The notes: generated by a model from the sequence alone, not told the origin. A DNA stretch of 64,000 nucleotides from Paenibacillus stellifer (GCF_000758685.1 NZ_CP009286.1:960501-1024500); one strand, 5' to 3'. Counted from the first letter of the stretch, positions 54,870-63,264 are shown. Made by a program: numbers and translations.

Positions 54870-55127
54870 TTATTCCGACGCTTCGCCCAGCAGTTCTCGC
54901 ACAGACACGTCCAGCGCTTTGGCGATCGCCACGACTTCGTAATCTTGGACAAGTCGGTATTGCCCTTCCAGCCGTGACAGACTGGTCGGGCTGATATCGA
55001 GCCCCACCGTTTGCAATCTGGCGAGAAATTCTTTCTGTTTCATCTTCTTCGCTTTGCGAAGGGCGACGACACGGGTTCCGATTATATTTTTGTCGCCCGG
55101 CGGTTCTTTACGATGCTTCATGGACAT
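54870..55127 (-). CDS. XRE-family (Cro/CI-type) repressor
   Basis: This 85-residue protein is nearly all a helix-turn-helix domain: GTRVVALRKAKKMKQKEFLA and DISPTSLSRLEGQ. It is the only minus-strand gene in the element and faces the operon at 55,237. A perfect 13-bp inverted repeat in the gap is its likely operator. AAGGTGG precedes ATG. Probable control of the transfer genes. Confidence 0.86.
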   Translation of the reverse strand: MSMKHRKEPPGDKNIIGTRVVALRKAKKMKQKEFLARLQTVGLDISPTSLSRLEGQYRLVQDYEVVAIAKALDVSVRELLGEASE

Positions 55128-55169
55128 GCACCCACCTTACAAGCCAAATTGTACGTGAGTGCATCGTTG

Positions 55170-55221
55170 TTTTAATGCGAAACTCGAATTAAAATAAAAT
55201 AAACCGATTTTCGCATTAAAA
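55170..55221. promoter_or_regulatory. Perfect inverted repeat, probable XRE operator
   Basis: TTTTAATGCGAAA (55,170-55,182) and TTTCGCATTAAAA (55,209-55,221) are exact complements 39 bp apart, centred on an A/T-rich core between the divergent XRE gene and the 55,237 operon. Two half-sites this far apart suggest cooperative dimers. Confidence 0.7.
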
Positions 55222-55236
55222 TGGAGGGCATTCAAC

Positions 55237-55290
55237 TTGTCAGTCATCGTAAGACACCACTCCACGCAGACATGGAGGGCTAACCGATGA
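55237..55290 (+). CDS. Possible 17-residue leader peptide
   Basis: TTG 55,237 follows GGAGGG by 8 nt, and the frame ends at TGA 55,288-55,290, which overlaps the next gene's ATG (ATGA). The arrangement suggests translational coupling. The peptide has no recognised motif. Confidence 0.35.
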   Translation: MSVIVRHHSTQTWRANR

Positions 55291-55466
55291 ATCGATTACT
55301 GGCGCAATTGGAAGCGGAACGCCGAAGATTAAACGAACTTGGGATCGAATCGTTAGAAAAAGGAATCCCTCTGGCTGAAAATGAGGCGGTTCAGGCGCAA
55401 AGCCGAACGATCGATCAATTGATCGTCCGACTGCATGAAAAGAACGCTGGACGCGGGCAGCATTAG
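55287..55466 (+). CDS. Spo0E-like aspartyl-phosphate phosphatase
   Basis: This 59-residue protein has GGAGGG 7 nt before ATG 55,287. It is helical and ends with AQSRTIDQLIVRLH, the Spo0E signature S-x-x-L/I-D-x-L-I. Spo0E proteins dephosphorylate Spo0A-P and delay sporulation; the length fits the family. In an ICE it would keep the host in the vegetative state. The LNELG/ESLEKGIPL region aligns with the first helix pair. Confidence 0.68.
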   Translation: MNRLLAQLEAERRRLNELGIESLEKGIPLAENEAVQAQSRTIDQLIVRLHEKNAGRGQH

Positions 55467-55498
55467 CGATAACGCAGAGGCGAAGGAGGAAGAAGGCG

Positions 55499-55834
55499 AT
55501 GGTATTCCCGTCTTGGTTTCAACAAGCGATTCAGCGGAGATTGGATCATGTCGCGGCTCAACTTGAAAGAGACCCCGAACTGAACATGTATCGCAAGGAA
55601 GAGAGTAGGGCTAATCAAGCGATGGTCGATTGTAGCGGCAACATGCCCCACCCGGTGTTTCTGGAATGGGAGGACAAGGCTCATTTAACACGGGCGATGG
55701 AAAATGAACGCATGTATTTGCAAGGCATGCGGGATGGCGCGCAACTGGTCATGGCGCTGCTGACCGATCCTCTTCCCGCCGATGAATCGCTCTCAACATC
55801 GAAAAAGTCGGCATCATGCAAATCGGAGGGCTAA
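55499..55834 (+). CDS. ICE protein of unknown function
   Basis: This 111-residue helical protein has GGAGG upstream of ATG 55,499. It includes WFQQAIQRRLDHVAAQLE and ERMYLQGMRDGAQLVMALL; no membrane segment is present. It lies between the Spo0E-like gene and the PrgI gene. Function unknown. Confidence 0.6.
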   Translation: MVFPSWFQQAIQRRLDHVAAQLERDPELNMYRKEESRANQAMVDCSGNMPHPVFLEWEDKAHLTRAMENERMYLQGMRDGAQLVMALLTDPLPADESLSTSKKSASCKSEG

Positions 55835-55882
55835 GACAAGCGGCAGCCGAATCGGAACACCTCAAACGGAGGATGTGGTTAA

Positions 55883-56248
55883 ATGGAAGTGAAAATTAAC
55901 CGGGAAATCCGGGACTATACGGAAAGCTTGTTCTTCGGACTGTCCTTGCGGCAGTTCTTTTTTTCTGTTCTGGCGGTCGCCGCGGCGATTGGACTGTACT
56001 TCGGGCTGCGCAGTCATTTCGGGCTGGAAACGCTCAGTTGGATGTGCATTTTGGGAGCGGCCCCTTGTGCCGCGCTCGGATTTATCCGCTATCACGGTAT
56101 GACGGCGGAGCAACTATTGTGGGCATATGTGAAGTCGGAGTTCCTGATGCCAAGGCGGCTCGTTTTCCGCTCGACCAACATGTACTACGAAGCGCTGAAA
56201 GGAAGACTGCACAAGCACGAGCAAGAAAGGATGAAGCGCAATGATTAA
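55883..56248 (+). CDS. PrgI-family (VirB3-like) protein
   Basis: This 121-residue protein has two hydrophobic segments (about residues 24-45 and 52-70), PRRLVFRSTNMY and a basic end, the PrgI pattern. It overlaps the VirB4 gene by 8 bp and forms the small membrane subunit beside VirB4. Confidence 0.84.
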   Translation: MEVKINREIRDYTESLFFGLSLRQFFFSVLAVAAAIGLYFGLRSHFGLETLSWMCILGAAPCAALGFIRYHGMTAEQLLWAYVKSEFLMPRRLVFRSTNMYYEALKGRLHKHEQERMKRND

Positions 56249-58571
56249 GACGCTCAAGCGCACCATGAAGCAGGACAAGGAACGATTCGTTATCCCGAAA
56301 AGCGTGCAACAAGCGATCCCGATTCGCGTCATCTGGCTGGACGGGATTTTTGCTGTCGGTAACAAATTCTCGAAGTCGTTCCGTTTCGCGGACATCAACT
56401 ACGCTGTCGCATCGCGAGAGGACAAGGAGACGATGTTCCTCTCCTACTCCGAACTGCTCAATTCGTTTGACAGCGGCGCGACGACGAAGATTACGATTCA
56501 CAATCGTCGGCTTAATCAGGCAGATGTGGAACGTTCTGTTTTCATTCCGCTCCAGCACGACGAGCTGGATGCGTATCGGCAAGAGTACAACGATATGTTA
56601 CTGGGCAAAGCGACAGGCGGCAACACCAATGGAACGATTCAAGAGAAATACATCACCATTTCCGTCTTTAAAAAGAACGTGGATGAAGCCCGCCATTACT
56701 TCGCGCGGGTCGGCACGGAGTTGACTGCGCATTTCTCCCGTCTCGGTTCGAAATGTACCGAACTTGATGCGACTGACCGCCTGCGTATTCTGCATGACTT
56801 CTTTCGGATTGGCGAGGAAGCCGATTTTCGATTTGACATGCAGGAGATGATGCGCAAAGGGCACGACTTCAAAGATTATATTTGCCCGGACACGTTCGAG
56901 TTTGCAAAAGATCATTTTCGGATGGGCCATTACTACGGTCGGGTCATCTTTCTCCGCGATTACGCCAGCTACATCAAGGACAGCATGGTAGCCGAACTGT
57001 GCGACTTGAACCGCAACTTGCTGCTGTCGCTTGATGTCATCCCGATCCCGACTGATGAAGCTGTCCGCGAGGTGGAAAACCGCCTGCTCGGCGTGGAGAC
57101 GAACATTACAAATTGGCAGCGGCGGCAAAATCGCAACAACAACTTTTCTGCTGTCGTCCCTTACGACATGGAGCAGCAGCGCAAAGAGAGCAAAGAATTT
57201 CTCAGCGACCTGACCACGCGCGACCAGCGGATGATGTTCGGACTACTTACGATGGTGCATGTCGCGGACAGTAAAGAACAACTCGATAGCGATACGGAGA
57301 CATTGCTCACTACGGCCCGCAAGCATTTGTGCCAGTTTTCCACGCTCTCTTATCAGCAAATGGAAGGTCTGAATACGGTGCTGCCGTATGGGTTGCGAAA
57401 GGTTCATGCTTTGCGGACGCTCACGACCGAAAGTACGGCTGTCTTTATCCCGTTTCGGGCGCAGGAGATCATGCATCCAGACGGCATTTATTACGGGCAA
57501 AACGTCATCAGCAAAAATATGATCGTCGCCAATCGAAAGCAACTGCTGAACGGAAATAGTTTTATCCTTGGCGTATCCGGTTCCGGCAAGAGCTTCACCG
57601 CGAAGCGAGAAATCGTCAACCAGATACTGGCGAGCGATGACGACATCATCCTGATCGATCCGGAACGCGAGTATTCGGCGCTGGTGAATGCGCTGGGCGG
57701 CGAGACGATTCATATCTCAGCGACTTCGCCGAACCATATCAATGCGATGGATATGAACCGGGATTATGGCGACGGAGCCAATCCAATCATTCTTAAATCG
57801 GAATTCGTCCTATCGTTGTGCGAGCAGTTGATCGGAGGACATCAGCTTGGAGCCAAGGAGAAGTCGCTCATCGACCGCTGTACCGCTGCTGTGTACCGCA
57901 AGTATTTGCAGAGCAACTATAAGGGACAGCCGCCGACATTGCAGGATTTTCGCGCGGAACTGCTCAAGCAAGCAGAACCGGAGTCGCAGGACATCGCGCT
58001 AGCCATCGAACTGTTTACCTCTGGCAGTTTGAATACGTTCGCCAAGCCGACTAACGTCAATGTTCATAATCGGCTCATTTGCTACGATATTCTTGATCTT
58101 GGCAAACAGCTTCTTCCGATGGGCATGCTGGTGGTACTGGATAACATCCTGAATCGGATTTCGCAAAATCGTGCGAGAGGCAAAAATACGTTCATTTTCA
58201 TCGACGAAATTTATCTATTGTTTCAACATGAATACAGCGCCAACTTTCTGTTCACGCTCTGGAAGCGAGTCCGAAAATATGGCGCTTTTTGTACGGGGAT
58301 TACACAAAATGTGGACGACCTGCTGCAAAGTCATACGGCCCGCACCATGCTTGCGAATAGTGAATTTATTGTCATGCTGAATCAGGCCAGCACCGACCGG
58401 ATGGAACTTGCAGAGCTTCTCAATATTTCCGACCCGCAACTCTCCTATATCACTAATGTTGACGCCGGGAATGGTCTGATGAAGGTCGGCAGTTCCCTTG
58501 TGCCATTTACTGACAAGTTTCCGCCACACACAAAATTGTATAGCTTAATGACAACGAAGCCTGGGGAGTAA
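56241..58571 (+). CDS. virB4: VirB4-type conjugation ATPase
   Basis: This 776-residue protein has Walker A LGVSGSGKSFTAKRE (about residues 442-456), IILIDPEREYSALV, and Walker B TFIFIDEIYLLFQHEY (about 649-664), with the N-terminal VirB4 domain before them. It powers the mating channel. It is the last recognisable transfer gene; the lytic and VirB8-like genes that usually follow are not found. Confidence 0.94.
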   Translation: MIKTLKRTMKQDKERFVIPKSVQQAIPIRVIWLDGIFAVGNKFSKSFRFADINYAVASREDKETMFLSYSELLNSFDSGATTKITIHNRRLNQADVERSVFIPLQHDELDAYRQEYNDMLLGKATGGNTNGTIQEKYITISVFKKNVDEARHYFARVGTELTAHFSRLGSKCTELDATDRLRILHDFFRIGEEADFRFDMQEMMRKGHDFKDYICPDTFEFAKDHFRMGHYYGRVIFLRDYASYIKDSMVAELCDLNRNLLLSLDVIPIPTDEAVREVENRLLGVETNITNWQRRQNRNNNFSAVVPYDMEQQRKESKEFLSDLTTRDQRMMFGLLTMVHVADSKEQLDSDTETLLTTARKHLCQFSTLSYQQMEGLNTVLPYGLRKVHALRTLTTESTAVFIPFRAQEIMHPDGIYYGQNVISKNMIVANRKQLLNGNSFILGVSGSGKSFTAKREIVNQILASDDDIILIDPEREYSALVNALGGETIHISATSPNHINAMDMNRDYGDGANPIILKSEFVLSLCEQLIGGHQLGAKEKSLIDRCTAAVYRKYLQSNYKGQPPTLQDFRAELLKQAEPESQDIALAIELFTSGSLNTFAKPTNVNVHNRLICYDILDLGKQLLPMGMLVVLDNILNRISQNRARGKNTFIFIDEIYLLFQHEYSANFLFTLWKRVRKYGAFCTGITQNVDDLLQSHTARTMLANSEFIVMLNQASTDRMELAELLNISDPQLSYITNVDAGNGLMKVGSSLVPFTDKFPPHTKLYSLMTTKPGE

Positions 58572-58921
58572 TCACAGCAGAAGGAGGCTGATTGCTGCAA
58601 CAAGATCAGCCGCTTCTGCACTAAACCTTTTTCTCCGTCAGCAATAGGAGGAACGTCACGCTGAGTGGGCCTCAGCCCTTGATGTATAAGGGTTTCTGTG
58701 ATAAAATTACCGCACTAATCTTTGACCAGTAACATCAAACCTTGACTTTTTCAACCCAACTTTCTTTACCTCACTAAACCTAAGATTAGCGCGGTAAATA
58801 GATTGACGCGGCTCGTGTTGGTGTGTCGACACTGAATGAATTAGGTTTACACGGATCTCAGCACATAGTGTTGATCGACGCTAGGAAGGACAATAAACCA
58901 TCTGCGTCGACAGCTTAATTA
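58572..58921. other. Non-coding junction with orphan ribosome sites and inverted repeats
   Basis: AAGGAGG (about 58,581) and TAGGAGG (58,645-58,651) are followed only by very short frames. CCCTT-GATGTAT-AAGGG (58,676-58,692) resembles a tyrosine-recombinase core, and TTACCGCACTAATCTT (58,707-58,722) pairs with AAGATTAGCGCGGTAA (58,782-58,797), one mismatch. I see no gene. Confidence 0.55.
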
Positions 58922-59503
58922 CTAACGTAGATGATCATGGGACGCCATTGCGTCCGCTTTCGCTGCATGAATGGTACCAAACGGATGCTCCGGGGGCGCA
59001 TAAATGACGTAAACTTTTAACGACTTATCTCCGGTATTAGTTAGATTATGCCACTTTCCGGCAGGGATCATAATTGCATAATCATCAAAAGCAGTTGCTA
59101 CGAAATCTAAACTATCTTTGGAATCCCCCATTTGAACGAGTGCTTGCCCCTCTTCGATTCGAATGAATTGGTCCGTAGCAGGATGTACCTCTAAACCTAT
59201 GTCTCCCCCAACTGGAATGCTCATCACGGTGACTTGGAAATGTTCCCCTGTCCACAAAGCGGTACGGTACGTGTTGTTCTGTTTCGTTACTTGATCGATG
59301 TTGACTACAAACGGCTCTCTTCCGTGGTCCTTAATTACCTGACCATGCAACGAACCAAACCGCTCATAGCTATAGTAGGACGGATACAATGGCGGGTAAC
59401 CCATAACGTAATATGTGTGAAATCGATAAGGCTGATAGGGTTGCCAAGGGTAATAAGGATACGATGGGCTTACGAAGGCTTGAGGCAAAGGTAAAGCATT
59501 CAT
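58922..59503 (-). CDS. Cupin-domain protein with Tyr/Pro-rich N-terminus
   Basis: This 193-residue protein, from ATG 59,503 (GGAGGG about 10 nt upstream), has a Tyr/Pro-rich start (about residues 10-45) and a cupin fold with motif GGDIGLEVHPATDQFIRIEEG and PAGKWHNLTNTG. The metal ligands (H, E, H) are at least partly present. The Tyr-rich tail suggests a surface or spore-coat location, but this is a guess. Confidence 0.78.
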   Translation of the reverse strand: MNALPLPQAFVSPSYPYYPWQPYQPYRFHTYYVMGYPPLYPSYYSYERFGSLHGQVIKDHGREPFVVNIDQVTKQNNTYRTALWTGEHFQVTVMSIPVGGDIGLEVHPATDQFIRIEEGQALVQMGDSKDSLDFVATAFDDYAIMIPAGKWHNLTNTGDKSLKVYVIYAPPEHPFGTIHAAKADAMASHDHLR

Positions 59504-59862
59504 CTTTTTCATTCCCTCCATAATTAAGTACTCCATCGTATGCCTAGTTCTAGGAGGCGGTACCTTGACCTAGGGGGAATGTACTTTGTTGTTGCCGCTC
59601 AGTTTCCCTGTCGGGGAACGAGCGGGTTGTTCTTACCAAGATTGGACGGTGACAGGAGACAATGAATGGCGAAAGCGAAAATAAAAGGAAGACGTTATGG
59701 GTTGCCGCCTCGTCTTCCTTCCACACAAAGCTTTCGCTCACAACAAGCGTGGTGGAAAAGCATACAAATGAATTCGACAGGATGAGCTCAAATCCATTGT
59801 TTCTATGCGGTTTTTTTGCGAGTATTCGAGCGCTCAGCAAACCCTAAATATCCAAGAAACTA
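59504..59862. other. Intergenic region with a nested inverted repeat
   Basis: GCGAAAGC (59,669-59,676) pairs with GCTTTCGC (59,730-59,737), and inside it AAGGAAGACG (59,685-59,694) pairs with CGTCTTCCTT (59,711-59,720). On the minus strand the inner stem is followed by TTTATTTT, so it may terminate transcription toward the cupin gene. No gene is seen. Confidence 0.5.
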
Positions 59863-59909
59863 TTGCTCAAACACGCTTTTCCATGTACAATGTAACCATT
59901 GTTACATTG
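59863..59909 (+). promoter_or_regulatory. chrA promoter with overlapping palindromic operator
   Basis: TTGCTC (59,863-59,868), a 17-bp spacer and TACAAT (59,886-59,891) form a promoter. A perfect palindrome CAATGTAAC-CATT-GTTACATTG (59,888-59,909) covers the -10 and start region, a classic repressor site. Confidence 0.72.
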
Positions 59910-59928
59910 ATGCGGGGAGGCAAACTTC

Positions 59929-61128
59929 ATGTCAGAATCGTCTTTGGAGAAAGGAGTACCACAAGAGGAAACAACCCCGTATACGCTTTGGCAGTTGGTA
60001 TTGTATTTTCTGAAGCTGGGAACCATCGGTTTTGGCGGACCGGTTGCGCTCGTCGGGTATATGTTTCGCGATCTCGTTGAAAGGCGAAAATGGATATCGA
60101 ACAATGATTATAAAGATGGACTCGCTCTTTCACAGCTTGCTCCCGGTCCTCTGGCCGCACAACTCGGGTTTTATCTTGGGTACGTTCATTACGGGGTATT
60201 AGGTGCGACTTTGGTCGGGCTCGCGTTTGTGCTGCCGTCTTTTCTGATGGTTGTCGCTCTTGGCTGGGCGTATCAGGCTTTTGGGGGATTGGCCTGGATG
60301 CAGGCTGTATTTTATGCGGTAGGCTCCAGCGTCATTGGGATTATTGCTTTTAGTGCGTATAAACTTACGAACAAGTCAGTCGGCAAGGATAAGCTGTTGT
60401 GGGCGATCTTTGTTATTGTGGCCGCATACACGGTTTGGACGGAATCGGAAGAGATTCTCATGTTCATCGGTGCCGGGTTGCTCTATTGGTTCATAAAATC
60501 GCCTCCGAAATGGGTCAACAAAACGAACGCATCCATTGCAGCCTTAGCATCAGATCCGGTTGGTCAAGTCGCCGCAGCAGCCGTGGCATCGGACTCGAGC
60601 ACGCTATGGAATATACTCTTCTTCTTTGCGAAGGCGGGTGCATTCGTATTCGGCAGTGGACTGGCGATCGTGCCGTTCTTGTATTCCGGTGTCGTGAAGG
60701 AGCATCAATGGCTTACCGATAATCAGTTCCTTGATGCGGTGGCTGTGGCCATGATCACCCCGGGACCGGTTGTCATTACGACGGGTTTTATCGGTTATCT
60801 CATTGCAGGTTTCTCAGGCGCGTCTATCGCCGCGCTAGCAACGTTCCTTCCGGCGTACTTGCTGACGATCATCCCGGCTCCATTTTTCAAAAAATACGGA
60901 AAACGACCGGGAATCGCCCATTTTGTCACCGGCGTAACGGCAGCAGCGACTGGGGCCATTACGGGTGCTGTCATCGTACTTGGCAAACGTTCTATTGTAG
61001 ACATTCCCACATTATTTTTCGCTGTGGCAGCGTTACTCCTTTTATGGCGGGTGAAAAAGGTATCCGAACCGGTCATTGTCCTAGGCGCGGCGATTCTTGG
61101 TTTAATCGTGTATCCACTTATGCATTGA
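59929..61128 (+). CDS. chrA: ChrA-type chromate transporter (long-chain)
   Basis: This 399-residue membrane protein has two homologous CHR domains: FLKLGTIGFGGPVALVGYM in the first and FFAKAGAFVFGSGLAIVPFL in the second, with signature LAPGPLAAQ and ITPGPVVITTGF. It expels chromate. GGGGAGG lies 8 nt before ATG 59,929, and it leads a three-gene operon. Confidence 0.92.
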   Translation: MSESSLEKGVPQEETTPYTLWQLVLYFLKLGTIGFGGPVALVGYMFRDLVERRKWISNNDYKDGLALSQLAPGPLAAQLGFYLGYVHYGVLGATLVGLAFVLPSFLMVVALGWAYQAFGGLAWMQAVFYAVGSSVIGIIAFSAYKLTNKSVGKDKLLWAIFVIVAAYTVWTESEEILMFIGAGLLYWFIKSPPKWVNKTNASIAALASDPVGQVAAAAVASDSSTLWNILFFFAKAGAFVFGSGLAIVPFLYSGVVKEHQWLTDNQFLDAVAVAMITPGPVVITTGFIGYLIAGFSGASIAALATFLPAYLLTIIPAPFFKKYGKRPGIAHFVTGVTAAATGAITGAVIVLGKRSIVDIPTLFFAVAALLLLWRVKKVSEPVIVLGAAILGLIVYPLMH

Positions 61129-61137
61129 GGTGATCGG

Positions 61138-61563
61138 ATGAAGCAATGGGTGCTGCTAATTTATAAGATTCCGTCAAAACCTACATCCAGCCGTGTGTAT
61201 ATATGGCGAAAGTTAAAACGATTGGGCGCTGTTTTATGGCATGATGCTGTCTGGATTCTTCCAGCAACCCCTAAGACAATGGAACATCTTCAATGGCTTG
61301 CGGCGGAAATCATGGAGCTAAAAGGCGAAGCCCAAGTTTGGAAGGCCGATACTCTCTTATTTGGACAAGAAGAATCACTGATCCATCAGTTTAAAGAGCA
61401 AGCGGATGAAACTTACAAGGGTATTTTAGAGGAATTATCAAAGCCGGGAGCGGATTTTGCCGTTTTATCGCGAATGTATCAGCACGCAGTACAACAAGAT
61501 TTTTTTCAATCCGAGGCAGGCAAGCAGGTTCGTGAATTACTACTGCAGGTACGAGGTGGTTAA
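61138..61563 (+). CDS. ChrB N-terminal-domain protein
   Basis: This 141-residue protein begins MKQWVLLIYKIPSKPTSSRV, as in the N-terminal domain of ChrB, with RRKLKRLGAV-like and DAVWILP stretches. The family is involved in sensing chromate. The stop is followed 2 bp later by the ChrB C-terminal-like gene, so the two-domain protein is encoded by two genes here. Confidence 0.82.
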   Translation: MKQWVLLIYKIPSKPTSSRVYIWRKLKRLGAVLWHDAVWILPATPKTMEHLQWLAAEIMELKGEAQVWKADTLLFGQEESLIHQFKEQADETYKGILEELSKPGADFAVLSRMYQHAVQQDFFQSEAGKQVRELLLQVRGG

Positions 61564-61565
61564 GT

Positions 61566-62009
61566 ATGAAATGGGTAACATGGGAAAATGTTGGTGTCGA
61601 CCGTATGGCCTGCGCTTGGCTGATCAGGCGGTTTATTGATGAAAATGCTCAATTTCTCTTCGTTCCTGCGGGTTCCGACCAACTTCCGCAAGATGCTGAA
61701 GGGTTTGATATTCCCGGCACCCCATACAGTCATTACCGTGGCCATTGCAGCTTTCATACGTTGCTGCATTCGTTTGGTTTGAAAGATCCGGTCTTGCACC
61801 GACTCTCCCGAATTGTCGACGAAGCAGATACACTCCAAGAGATCATGCTAGAGCCGATTGCTGCCGGATTAGATGCAATATGCCAGGGATTAAGGATGAC
61901 AAGTGACAATGATCATGAGGCGTTAGAGAAAGGATATATGATCTGCGAGGCCCTCTATGTACAACTGGCTGTTGAAGATCTTCCAGCGCCCGGGAGAAGC
62001 CGCGTATAA
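61566..62009 (+). CDS. ChrB C-terminal-domain protein
   Basis: This 147-residue protein contains the ChrB-C motif VGVDRMACAWLIRRFIDENA and HCSFHTLLHSFGL, with Asp/Glu/His residues suited to metal binding. It is expressed directly after the ChrB N-terminal gene. Confidence 0.83.
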   Translation: MKWVTWENVGVDRMACAWLIRRFIDENAQFLFVPAGSDQLPQDAEGFDIPGTPYSHYRGHCSFHTLLHSFGLKDPVLHRLSRIVDEADTLQEIMLEPIAAGLDAICQGLRMTSDNDHEALEKGYMICEALYVQLAVEDLPAPGRSRV

Positions 62010-62097
62010 GCCGGCATGACAACGAGGTTATGATCGAAGCCTAGCCTTTGTCTCTGCGTCCTGGTAAAACGCTCCATGTGCTGCCGCTGACTTCTGG

Positions 62098-63264
62098 TTA
62101 TTTATCCTCATCTTTTTGTTTTTGCGGCACAAACTTATATTCGCCCGTATCATTGAAATGAATATTGATTTTCAAATGACGAATTGCGTCATTATGAAGA
62201 ACGAATGAATGGTCATCGGCCATCTGTTGCCATACACGCGGATTGGATCGATACAGGGTATCTCCCAGGTTCAACACGTCGGTATGGATGCGGATACCTT
62301 CGCGAAAAACATGAAGGATTTGACCTTCCAAAAGTTTTGTATATCGTTCCATCAACTCATTTTCCGTCATGGCTTCGCGCAGTTCGACAAGATACGCGTC
62401 CAATGTAATCGTCATGTCAAAATAGGCTTTGTCCCATTTCGCCTGAGGTCGAATATGGATGCGCGGTTTTTTAAACAGCATGACGGCCGATATATCATCG
62501 TCGGCCAATAAAGCGACGGGATAGCTTTGCGTCTTTGGATTCACCCATTGCCAGCCCGTCAGATCGGTTCGACTGATCCAGCCGTTCCATCGTTTCGTTT
62601 GGAACAGATCCGCGCCATCAATTTCCAAAAGCTTCATGTTTTTACCGTTCTCTCTCCAAAAAGCGGCGTTAAATGTCAATGACGGCAAATAACTTGACCT
62701 GGCCTTATCTTTTAATGAACGTATAAATTGATACAAGCGGACGGGGGAAATCGAGGAGTTTTGGCGATACTGTTCTTTCGGTTCATGCAACAGGGTGTAA
62801 AGCGGAGAAAATTTGAAAAAGGTTTGGGCTTTGAAGATATCTTCGATATTTTCTTTTGTGCTGAATATCCATGTATTGTACCGTATTTCTTTATAGCGAT
62901 TCGTAAACTCCAGAAATTCCAGATGTTTGTCTGCCTTCAATACATTTTCGGTAACAATGATCGTCGATACCTGTTCCCAAAAAAGCTGTTGTTGAGCTGA
63001 AGCTTGCAGTTTGTTGGCCGCATCCCAAGCGCTTTTCCCCGCCGCTTTCCCCACATATACGGTTGGTTTTTTTGTTTTTGCCTGCCCTTCCAATTTGGCT
63101 GCATCCGAAAAGTCTAACATCTGAGCATAAAGAACAAACTCTCCATCCTTGTAGTCGGCTCCAATAGCCGTAACATAATGGATCGTTTGGATTTCTAACG
63201 AGCCCCAGCATCCTGTCGTCAGAAGCAAGCTCGCTCCCGCGACCAAGATTAAAATCGCCTTCAT
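62098..63264 (-). CDS. gerAC: Ger(x)C-family spore germination lipoprotein
   Basis: This 388-residue protein starts at ATG 63,264 after GAGGAGGA; the longer frame has no ribosome site. The signal peptide ends at a lipobox (LLLTTGCWG, about residues 11-19) with Cys as the lipidated residue, then the GerAC motifs IHYVTAIGADY and TIIVTENVL. It overlaps the gerAA stop by ATGA. It is the C subunit of a nutrient receptor. Confidence 0.92.
   Translation of the reverse strand: MKAILILVAGASLLLTTGCWGSLEIQTIHYVTAIGADYKDGEFVLYAQMLDFSDAAKLEGQAKTKKPTVYVGKAAGKSAWDAANKLQASAQQQLFWEQVSTIIVTENVLKADKHLEFLEFTNRYKEIRYNTWIFSTKENIEDIFKAQTFFKFSPLYTLLHEPKEQYRQNSSISPVRLYQFIRSLKDKARSSYLPSLTFNAAFWRENGKNMKLLEIDGADLFQTKRWNGWISRTDLTGWQWVNPKTQSYPVALLADDDISAVMLFKKPRIHIRPQAKWDKAYFDMTITLDAYLVELREAMTENELMERYTKLLEGQILHVFREGIRIHTDVLNLGDTLYRSNPRVWQQMADDHSFVLHNDAIRHLKINIHFNDTGEYKFVPQKQKDEDK

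Larger units (their letters stand above)
17353..58663. mobile_element. Integrative conjugative element (ICE), boundaries approximate
   Basis: The segment holds partition genes, a Tad-like pilus operon, surface proteins, a methylase-helicase giant, a primase-like gene, a probable oriT, MobC, a relaxase, VirD4, VirB2-, VirB6- and VirB3-like proteins, VirB4 and an XRE repressor. This is the gene set of Gram-positive ICEs. The left end is set just after the rRNA methyltransferase stop. The right end is set at the last element-like sequence, orphan ribosome sites at about 58,650. No integrase is present in the window and no direct-repeat attachment pair could be found by eye, so the element may be decayed or continue beyond 64,000. 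Confidence 0.75.

Noticed and set aside
17300..58921. Direct-repeat attL/attR pair bounding the element
   Set aside because: I compared the end of rlmCD with the region after VirB4 by eye and saw no convincing match, so no attachment site pair is claimed.
59550..59840. A 96-codon minus-strand frame between cupin and chrA
   Set aside because: It runs through the nested inverted repeat and has no recognisable protein features or good ribosome site.
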